DNA from: Stenopsyche tienmushanensis
Lineage: Eukaryota; Arthropoda; Insecta; Trichoptera; Stenopsychidae
Direction of reading: 5' to 3'
Length of the DNA: 64,000 bases
Assembly: GCA_008973525.1 (NCBI GenBank)
Contig: WACJ01000103.1
Location: 992,001 to 1,056,000 of the forward strand
Shown here: piece after piece, positions 56,731 through 64,000 of the stretch
Position numbering within the stretch: the stretch's first letter is position 1
Layout: each line of letters begins with the position of its first letter
The notes under the pieces: model-generated
The model's database searches: none
Told to the model about the DNA's origin: nothing
The model's input: only the letters and a program-made list of their open reading frames with translations
Position numbers and translations under genes: made by a program

Positions 56731-57868
56731 AGTAAAGCGGAAAGAAATGTCATTTTTTTGTTATTTGAAGAAAAAAATTATTTTAATAAAAGCTGTACAA
56801 TTTTACTCAATTAAATATTTTCCATTGTTATATATAATCCCCCTCCTCAAATTAGGTAGCTTTTTAATGCCTCTTTCGTAAAATTCGGTCGGTTTTCGAC
56901 TATAATAAGAATCCAAATGATTTTTCACTTGTTCCACAGAACTGATTTTTTTTTATTGCGAAGCGAATGTTCTAATGACTTTAAAAGATGATAGTCTAAA
57001 GATGGAATGTCAAGAGAATATGGTGAATATTACAGCACTTTCAAATCCAGCTCCCTTATTTTGCTCTGCGTAATCCTTGCTGCGTGTGGTCTTGAATTAT
57101 CATGCTGTTATATTTTTCTTTGGTTGTTAACTAGCACTGATCGCTTTTTGATCATTTCCGCTTTTAACCCATCTAATTGTGCGCAGTATAGCTCTGTTGT
57201 GATAGTTTGGCCAGGTTTTAATCATTCGTAGTGAGTTACGCCAAAAAAATCCCACCAAACAAAAAGGAGGACCTTTTTCAAGGATAATGTCGGTTGAGGG
57301 GTAGAAACAGGTACTTGATTTGAAGAAAGCCACTGTTTATCCTTCTCAGACTGTTATACAGAACCCACTTCTTATCCCCAGTAACGATCCTTTTTAAAAA
57401 TGGATCGGTTTCATACCTGGACAATAGCGATGAACAAATGATTATCCGCTGTTCCAAGACCGTTGATGACAACTCGTGCGGTACACAAATTCCCTGTCTA
57501 TGTTTTTTCCCGAATCTTTTCGAATGGTTTTTTATTGTCGATCAGAGACAGCTAATATCTAGTGATAATTCCTCTATTGTTTTTCGAGGATCAGATTCTA
57601 CCAGAGAATTTAATGCGTCATCATCGATTATTGGAGGTCGTCCTGGTTTTGATATATTCAAATCTCGCAAGATCGCAAATGGGTCTCATCTATTTCTGGC
57701 TTGGACATTTTCATTATGGCTAAAAAAATATAAAAATATTTTAAAAAGCAAGACAAACAACAGAGCTTCAATATGACACCAACCTTGACGCTTTTACTCG
57801 ACAGCAACCCGAGGCAAACTGACGGCAAAGACGCAACCAAAAAAAATGACATTTCTTTCCGCTTTACT
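56731..57868 (-). mobile_element. Mar-F copy 2: full-length-size mariner, dead
   Basis: 1138 bp with TA on both sides (56729-56730, 57869-57870) and ends AGTAAAGCGGAAAGAAATGT / ACATTTCTTTCCGCTTTACT, which are perfect inverted repeats over their outer 20 bp. Same order as copy 1: MKMSKPEIDETHLRSCEI start near 57715, DDALNSLVESDPRKTIEEL, VPHELSSTVLEQRIIICS, RIVTGDKKWVLYNSL. Here the first aspartate is kept (T-G-D-K-K-W) but a frameshift near 57345 and further breaks downstream disrupt the catalytic domain. Confidence 0.92.
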
Positions 57869-57879
57869 TAATATAATCA

Positions 57880-58300
57880 AAGATATATGAAGTAAATGTA
57901 GATTGTCTGTAGTTTTGTGTAATTTTTTCCTAAGCCTGAATAATATTATAGCAAACAACAGCGCGGAATCACCAGAATCTGTTAAAATATCCTTATATTA
58001 TTAGGGTGTACCATATGAACGTTCGACATTCGTTATCCTCGTCGCAGTCTGCACTCCCACAGCTCCTTAAGTAGGCGATAATATCCCAAGGACGAGGTTT
58101 TCTAGACCCACGACAACAGTATCATCCGAGAGGTCAGCGAGAAGGTTTAAATAGAGAATTTCAAACACCAGATCTTTATTACTATGTTTAATTTATCCAC
58201 TTTGGATTGGCGATGGTTACGAGGCGTAGACGGCTTCCGAGGGATTCCAGATTCCAACTCGAATTGTTGAAACGCAAGACGCTCTTTCCGTCAATGTTTT
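57880..58300. other. Intron stretch, nothing recognised
   Basis: 58010-58290 is GC-richer without repeat resemblance. Confidence 0.35.
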
Positions 58301-58311
58301 CAATTTTCTAA

Positions 58312-58357
58312 TTACTCAAGTCCGAACGCATATATGCGTGATTACTAATCAACGGGT
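58312..58357 (-). repeat. piggyBac-type terminal repeat, solo
   Basis: AATTACTCAAGTCCGAACGC, ATATATGCGTGATTACTAAT, CAACGGGTTAA. In the minus strand it is TTAA-CCCGTTGATTAGTAATC, the same border as at 18752. Confidence 0.65.
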
Positions 58358-58359
58358 TA

Positions 58360-59395
58360 AAAACTTTTATTTAATAAACATTTGATATAAAAGGCAATAT
58401 GAAATTCTGAATCCATAGGAAAATCTTATATGGAGGTCGTCTACATCCGATCAACGACTATGACACATTGAGAAAAATTTTATATACTCTTATTTTGATC
58501 TTGCTAAATTCTCAGAATGAAAATCCACGTCTCTCAAAATTTAAAAATGTTTTTTTCGTCGTTCTACGAAACGTGTACCATAAGAGCAACTTATGTAGGT
58601 CAAATTTTATATCAAAAACGCTTCTTTTGTACGAATGTATCTATTCGGTCTGCGAAAATATTTTCTTATTTTTCTGCGGCAAGGTGTTGAAATAATATTT
58701 TTGAACTCGAATTTACGATTCAGCCCCCAAATTTATGCAATAAACTCGCTCAAAGAAACTTTCTGAAATGAGGACTCTATGGAGAACGCCGTTGGACGTG
58801 ATGAGTGCCAAAATGCGGCTTTTCCAGTTATGGAGGCAGAATACTCCTGGGCCTGCCTTGTTTATGAAAGCAACATCAAATTTGATATTATACTAAAACT
58901 TTCGTCCGAACTAGTCGGAAACAAAGTTCTGCCGTTGCTCGACGGAATTTCTTCAATTTGCGAACTAAACATTTTATTGACGTCCCGTTTGAATTAAATC
59001 CGAACGGTTTGTGGCCTTCTTTTATCCGGTAATTTAAACTTGGGCGGTAAACAGTGGTTTGTCGGTGGTTAGCTGTAGTTCATGAGGTGTTTGCGCAGGA
59101 TACGGCTTCCATAATTGGCGTTTGAACGCAGCACGAGCTACTCGATAAGCAACAACTGCATGTCGCATTGCGCAGGCTCTGTGCTCAAAATCCATTAAAT
59201 ATTAAATAATAAATAACAAACTATGATATTTTTCAGAAATCATATGCAATATAAGCTTTGCTTGATTGTTATTTAGTGTTAAATTGTGGCCCAATATTGT
59301 TAGATTTATTCGTATTTGCATAATATGCCTGTCGAGGGACTTGAATATAATCCACTTACAGTAGATTGTGACATTTGTACACTAATCTTGGCCGT
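58360..59395. other. Intron stretch, nothing recognised
   Basis: 58770-59110 is GC-richer and repeat-free. A TA-rich run lies at 59398-59420. Confidence 0.35.
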
Positions 59396-59637
59396 ATAAT
59401 ATATATTATATATATATTATTAATACATTCCTATTAATAAACCCCCAACATACCCCATTAAATACGTTCATTTAAATTATGAATACATTTTTATAGAAAC
59501 CCCGTAATTCATAAATCGGTAATCGCTACTCTAAGAAAGGAATGATTTTAAGATTTAATTGGTACAACCAATTAGTTTCTAAGTTCTCATTACAATGGAA
59601 CGGGTACAAATCTAGATCGTCGAAGATCTTAAATACA

Positions 59638-59940
59638 CGTTTCTGACACCAGTGTAACGTGGAGCAGGAGCGCTCACGAAGCTGAGTCCCCGCTCCTGCG
59701 TGTTCTGCAAGACGGTCGCGCTCAACTCTCGGGTCGCAATGAAGCTGAGCGGAAGAATGGAAGCGCTTAGGTGCTGACAGAAACCTTCTTGTCTTAACAC
59801 TTTTTTTTATTTACGGAGGGAGAGGTTACAGCTATTGGCCTATGGGAAGGACATCTTCCCGCAACCAAGGCTATCCGACAACTCTTCACTTCCTGCGTGT
59901 CACCCCCGAACAGGAAAGCATGCACGCACAAGTTGTCGAT
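59638..59940 (-). mobile_element. LTR-B copy with primer-binding-like site, minus strand
   Basis: TTCTGACACCAG at 59640-59651 is the reverse complement of the primer site; the LTR end TGTAACGTGG follows at 59652. Further right are GGGAAGGACATCTTCCCGCA and CCTGCGTGTCACC. 59660-59710 holds an inverted repeat (GCAGGAGCG / CGCTCCTGC). No internal genes on the far side of the primer site. Confidence 0.65.
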
Positions 59941-60024
59941 GGCTATTGACTCATTGATGACTTTGACGATATATCGTCGATGGCTATTGACTCATTCCGT
60001 TTAACAAAATACACCGTAACGCTC
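59935..60024 (-). repeat. piggyBac-like MITE fragment (family of 33608-33790)
   Basis: GTAACGCTCAAAGGGTTAA is the reverse complement of the TTAACCCTTTG-GC-TACGGT end. An internal 30-bp direct duplication (GTCGATGGCTATTGACTCAT twice) is present. Confidence 0.6.
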
Positions 60025-60429
60025 AAAGGGTTAAATCACTAATATATAGGTCCTGCGCGATATTATTTTAATGTATGAATTATCAGATCATTCGATCTCT
60101 CAATTCATTTGATGCTTATTCAATACATCACTCAATAAGTCCGTAGGATTTTTTTCCTTTATTTGGGGGTGATGTGTTACATAGTATGGTCATTTTTATT
60201 TATAATCGTTGTTTAAACGTATAAATAGATTCCTGACACCAGTGGATTTAACACCCAAACAAGAGAATTGATTGTTCAACAAGGATCTGATTCCACTAAT
60301 GACGTCAGTATATCAACATCCAATTTATGAAGCCCTGCCGTTCTAAAAATGTTCCTGAGGTTCTTTCTGTGGATACAATTAAATTTTTAAAGTTAACCAA
60401 TTCTATTATAAATGCAATATATTGAATTA

Positions 60430-60710
60430 TAATATTTGATTTAAAATAATATACAAAGATAGTCCCGAAAGTATCCGATCTAGTGTATAAATGCCGGTTA
60501 CTGTTTTAAAAGAAAAACAATGATAGAAAGTGTTTGTGGTACTACGTTGCTTCCGTGATCATACATATCGTAGAAAATGCCACAAAAATCCATAAAAGAG
60601 GACGTAGTGGCCATAAGGTTTGTATGCTCAATCGGTCCGCTTTTCGGACCGCTGATATAACGAATGAGCGGCTCGCGATTGGATGCCATACTTGAACATA
60701 AAGATAATGA
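60430..60710 (-). repeat. P composite repeat, most complete copy, minus strand
   Basis: From the mariner-type terminus (TACAAAGATAGTCCCGAAAG) through ATAAATGCCGGTTACTGTTT, CTACGTTGCTTCCGTGATCA, then the LINE tail GCTCAATCGGTCCGCTTTTC and GAGCGGCTCGCGATTGGATG to about 60700. About 280 bp. Confidence 0.75.
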
Positions 60711-60719
60711 ATAAAATAG

Positions 60720-60805
60720 GATTGGTATTCTGCGTTTAGCGCCCCAAGCCCAGTTGCGCCCGTAGGGGGCGCCTGCATTGCCACGCCCTAGTTACGCCCC
60801 TGCCA
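60720..60805 (-). repeat. hAT-like terminal repeat, minus copy, inside the Tigger remnant
   Basis: GGTATTCTGCGTTTAGCGCC, CAGTTGCGCCCGTAGGGGGC, GTTACGCCCCTG. The minus-strand end CAGGGGCGTAAC follows directly on the NADETG motif of a Tigger transposase, so it truncates that gene. Confidence 0.65.
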
Positions 60806-61250
60806 GTCTCATCAGCATTGTATGTAAATAATATATAATTCTTCAATGAATCCTTCCTTCTCCACAAATAACTTCAATGTGTTTGCTGAAGGTATGTTAG
60901 CATAGAGCTTTTCCCCATGAATTTCAAATTCTCTGATACCATGTCGTCCTTTTTTTTAAGCTAACCCGAACTTGCTTTGAAGAGGGAATCTCCATTTAAT
61001 TTTGTATTGAAAAATATTGCTTTTTCACACAAGAATGAACTAGATATTGGCTGTGCAGTTGATCGTCTTTGTATGAACTGTATAAAAATACACTCTTCAC
61101 GACTTCTCTCTGAGCTTTCATCTTCTGATATTAAACAATTAGTAAACTTCGTAATATGCAATCTATCACGTACGTGAGCAAAACTGGATACTATTCTCCA
61201 CGTGCATTGGGTCCGGATAATAGGGTCCGAATAATCAAGGTTCTACTATA
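60806..61250 (-). pseudogene. Tigger/pogo-like (CENP-B domain) transposase remnant
   Basis: On the minus strand: FIQFIQRRSTAQPISSSFLC, EKAIFFNTKLNGDSLFKASS, a stop for the usual W, LKKRHGIREFEIHGEKLYAN, KLFVEKEGFIEELYI, then after a frameshift NADETG. This is the CENP-B-type DNA-binding domain followed by the first catalytic aspartate motif of the DDE_1 superfamily. Near 61190-61250 the minus strand has AACCTTGATTATTCGGACCC, like a Tigger terminal repeat. The rest is cut off by the hAT-like repeat. Confidence 0.82.
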
Positions 61251-61399
61251 TTTGTTCAGGATACGTGACAAATTAGACATGTTGACCCAAAAATGCATAC
61301 GAAGAGTTAGAAAAATGACTCGAGTCGAGACAAAAAAATAAGCACTTTGTATCTGCTTTTGTACTTTGCTGATCAGTATATTGAAAAACTGTTAAAATC

Positions 61400-62098
61400 A
61401 CGCCAAAAAAAGGTTTGATAATTTAGATACTCTTTGCAATTCTCTACTGTGAATGAAACCAATCTCAGCGATAATTAAATCTTCGAATATTTTATATATT
61501 TATACATATATGTTTTTAAACAAGCTAAATTGGAGGTATTTAGTATGTATTTAGACGTGTATGGGTACCTTTACAGCATAATTTAGCCATATATGTACGA
61601 GTGTATGATGAATATGAGATTTTTCGAATACTTTCATGTCTCCCTGATATAGATGACTTAATATCAAAAACAATTATTTCATCATGTTACGGTTAATATT
61701 GAATAAGTTATATACAAAAGACAACTCTGCCCTTTCACCTTTCGTCGTTTATTATACAAACATCGATTGCTTCAAAGGACCATCCATCCAAGCAGCAGCT
61801 TTTTATCTCGTCGAACAAAGTTCGGAATATGTCCTCAAACTATATTCCGCTGTAATTAAATAGCATGGATGGTATGAACTTTTGTTTGCTTCCAATTTAA
61901 CACACAGGTAGGAGCTCTCTCTAATTACGCATCCTTCATCTATTAATGATGAACCTTGCCGAAAGTCGGCGTATCTCTGCGCTGTCGACTTTGATATTTT
62001 AAAGTGGCTTCTTGCCTAATTATTTATGTGGCAGTTTTGAAACGGGATTAAGTGATATTGGACGATGTGCGCATCAAATCTAATTACTGTGTTATTAT
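61400..62098. other. End of intron 2, no gene recognised
   Basis: 61550-61612 is an LTR-A-like block (GACGTGTATGGGTACCTTTA) and 61628-61652 a weak MITE end. The 250 nt before exon 3 are repeat-free. Confidence 0.4.
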
Positions 62099-62108
62099 AT
62101 GATTACAG

Positions 62109-62200
62109 GGGAAGAGCTGGTGTATAGGGACCAGTGGGGTGGCATCAGCCTACTCCACGTCAATGGCTCCAGTAAAACGCTCATGCCGAATACCACCTTT
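62109..62200 (+). CDS. DPP6/10-like: DPP6/DPP10-like protein, exon 3 (start of the beta-propeller)
   Basis: 92 nt from AG|GG at 62109 to TTT|GTAAGT at 62201. With the last base of exon 2 it gives 31 residues beginning GEELVYRDQWGGISLLHVNG and ending MPNTTF. The preceding exon ends TWIS, so the joined segment TWIS-GEELVYRDQWGGIS follows the family pattern W-I-S-x-x-E-[FL]-[VI]-Y-R-[DE]-Q at the start of the DPP-IV N-terminal beta-propeller. It ends in phase 0. NGSS and NTTF are possible N-glycosylation sites. The frame stays open for about 290 nt past the donor, but that extension has no family resemblance and is intronic. Confidence 0.93.
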
Positions 62201-62812
62201 GTAAGTATATTACATATTCTCTTTTTAAATTCTAAGACAATATGCGCACCGTTAAAATTTCAGATTGTACAGTTTTCGTCAAAAATAATACAGTCTTCCT
62301 CCGGAGCCTTTTCCTTCCATTACACAACCTGCCCACTGCTATTGTATTTTGAATTTCCTTCACAGAATCACAAATACGCCTTTAAAATATTAGCAAACAC
62401 GCCTTGTTACTTCAAAGCTACTGGACTTTGGCGTTCATTCTTTGCATTTAAACACACTGCTCCGTATAAAAATGTTTTTCCACTAATGTAAAATTCCACG
62501 CTTGTGCAGTGTTCTTTATTTCGAGCATAAATCTTCGATATTGCTCCGGGTTTAAAATAATTCGTAATGCATAATAAAACAATTCGTTAGCTTACAGAGT
62601 GACCGTATTGTTTGGTCATTCAATTTTGAAAATACAGTCAGTGCCAATTCTTTGAAGTCTTTGGCAAATGGCCCGTTCTGTGCGATGACTTTACATCTGC
62701 ATTTGATAAACGCATTGTTCGATCTAGAAATAGTGGGATCTGGACGAAATTGATTAAATATTCTTATTGACGATTAAAAAAGATTTTGGTTTATCGCTTA
62801 TGGTCTGATACG

Positions 62813-62940
62813 AGGGTATTCCCAGAAGTACACATGATTGAAACATCTTTACGAAGCTGTTTTTGTTCCATTGTAAGCAAATGTGGCACCCATCTTGCGC
62901 ACAGCTTTCTCATGTTGAAATTTTATCGCTTTGAAAGTCG
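62813..62940 (-). mobile_element. Mar-A derivative: terminus joined directly to N-terminal coding
   Basis: TACGAGGGTATTCCCAGAAG (terminus) is followed on the minus strand by FNMRKLCARWVPHLLTMEQK and QLRKDVSIM. In the intact element these are far apart, so a large internal deletion has produced a MITE-like derivative. Confidence 0.7.
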
Positions 62941-63375
62941 CGTTGTTTGAACGCGAACCTGCGATTGAGAGCATCTCAGTGCCATGCGTGATTGACTGAG
63001 ATCGATTGTGGCGCAGTCCGCAACAATGGTCCCGACCCACGAGTTGGCTGCGATGAATGACGGAATGCGTTTATGATTTAATTTACCCGGTGATAAAGAT
63101 CGAAATAAGGCAGCTACTGCAGGTGATCAGTAAAATGTCTGAGGTCAGCTCAACAACTTTGTTATACTGGGCGTCTTTTCTTCCCAGCTTAATCTCTTCT
63201 ACATATTGCGTCGCAAAATCTTTTTTGCTTTGGTAATAATTTGTTTTGGTAATTAAGCTTCGTTACTCGCTTTGATCACTACCGGGTACCTCTTTGAAAA
63301 CCCATCGACAATTTCGATAATCTGCCACTATTTTATCAGTGTGCAAGGAGACATCATCATCGAGAATCACTACTT
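62941..63375. other. Intron 3 stretch, nothing recognised
   Basis: No exon or repeat resemblance. Confidence 0.35.
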
Positions 63376-63379
63376 CTTT

Positions 63380-63785
63380 TCTGCCGGGTGGGTGTTAAAC
63401 TCTACAATGCCCACCCATAAAATCCCAGGAGGAGAGCCAACCCTACGCTTCTACGCTAGGGTAATGATGTGGAGTAGAGGTGCGCGAAAGTAGCACGAAC
63501 ATGAGTTGTGTGCACAGATCACCCTGGTCACCCATAAATGGGTGTGTGGAACAGCCGATTACAGCAGTTAGTGGAGACTGTGTCAAAGGCTCACCATTAT
63601 CCTCAACAGCCTAGGCATACAGGGAAGAATGGTTCTAGGCTGTTCAAACAACGACTCCCCCGTGGCTAGGTACTACAAATGACCGAATCGATACAAGTAC
63701 CATGGGAAAGGGATAGACCGTGCAGTCCGTCATCTGCTGCAGCTCCCTTCAAACTGAGGTTGGACTCGTGGTGGCAGTGAACCTG
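63380..63785 (+). repeat. LINE-D tail, plus strand
   Basis: AATGCCCACCCATAAAATCC, CATGAGTTGTGTGC, CACCCATAAATGGGTGTGTG (a 16-bp hairpin, 63529-63546), TACAAATGACCGAATCGATA, GTTGGACTCGTGGTGG. Best-preserved of three copies (13975-14345, 47850-48310). Confidence 0.6.
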
Positions 63786-64000
63786 CGGTTTTGTGGATTT
63801 TCTTCATAAAATTTGGCGTAGTCACCTCATTTGGTTGATCACTGCGATGTTCGTCTAAGCAGTTCGTACAGCCTTGTTTAAACTACTCCAGACTACTCCA
63901 AAGTAGAATCTAGCTCGTTTTTGATATTGGTTAGGTTGAGATCTTTCAAATAAAAAAGTTGAAACTTAAGTTTTACGAAGTAGGTTCTTTCTCTCATAAT

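Larger units (their letters stand above)
45658..62108 (+). other. DPP6/10-like: Intron 2 of the DPP6/10-like gene (about 16.5 kb)
   Basis: Bounded by the donor GTAACC at 45658 and the acceptor ATTACAG ending at 62108. The intron splits a glycine codon (G|GG). It carries mariner, LINE, LTR and Tigger remnants and no recognised coding exon. Confidence 0.88.
62201..64000 (+). other. DPP6/10-like: Intron 3 of the DPP6/10-like gene (5' part)
   Basis: Starts with the consensus donor GTAAGT and runs to the window edge without a recognisable next exon (the family continues with further beta-propeller blades). It contains a mariner end with transposase coding (62813-62935) and a LINE-type tail (63380-63785). 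Confidence 0.75.

Noticed and set aside
60225..60260. Second inverted primer-binding site (TCCTGACACCAGTGG)
   Set aside because: No LTR-like sequence follows; it could equally be a scrap of the SPDLTP transposase family, which contains a similar string.
62201..62491. Open continuation after exon 3
   Set aside because: It follows a perfect GTAAGT donor, turns hydrophobic and AT-rich, and has no resemblance to the DPP6/10 family.

Overview
The window is insect nuclear DNA: AT-rich, fairly rich in CpG, with large introns and a dense mixture of mariner/Tc1, piggyBac, Tigger/pogo, non-LTR and LTR-type repeat debris. A hymenopteran (ant- or wasp-like) source is my best guess from the mix of mariner and R1-like families, but the sequence does not prove it.

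Only one host gene is well supported. It lies on the plus strand and encodes an insect DPP6/DPP10-type dipeptidyl-peptidase-like membrane protein. Three exons were recovered: 9338-9370 (start codon and 11 residues), 45447-45657 (cytoplasmic motif, membrane anchor and start of the ectodomain) and 62109-62200 (start of the beta-propeller domain). Their splice phases (0, 1, 0) agree and join into a 112-residue N-terminus. The introns are about 36.1 kb and 16.5 kb, and a third intron runs off the right edge. The rest of the gene, including the hydrolase domain, lies to the right of the window. The exon with the start codon probably begins at 8928, after a good acceptor site, so sequence further left may be an upstream intron or the promoter side.

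Everything else is intergenic or intronic. Region by region: 1-8.9 kb holds LTR-like pieces, a mariner with both ends, a terminal-repeat element broken by an LTR copy, and a mariner inserted in a composite repeat. 9.4-45.4 kb (intron 1) holds non-LTR tails, a piggyBac remnant, a 40-bp perfect palindrome, a solo LTR with a primer-binding-like site, an almost complete but dead mariner, and a mariner with nested LINE and LTR insertions. 45.7-62.1 kb (intron 2) holds a split mariner, a chimeric mariner, tandem repeats, a second copy of the dead mariner, a minus-strand LTR and a Tigger remnant. 62.2-64 kb holds mariner and LINE pieces. No element examined is intact; several are non-autonomous.

The most interesting signals are: (i) a family of about a dozen short composite repeats whose one end is the C-terminal coding tail of a LINE and whose other end looks like a mariner terminus; (ii) an inverted pair of about 255-bp repeats near the two ends of intron 1 that could fold the 36-kb intron; (iii) a conserved hairpin inside the LTR-like family; and (iv) several clean transposon-in-transposon nests. 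I found no CRISPR array, operon, rRNA gene or convincing functional tRNA gene. Family names such as Mar-A or P are labels for this report only.
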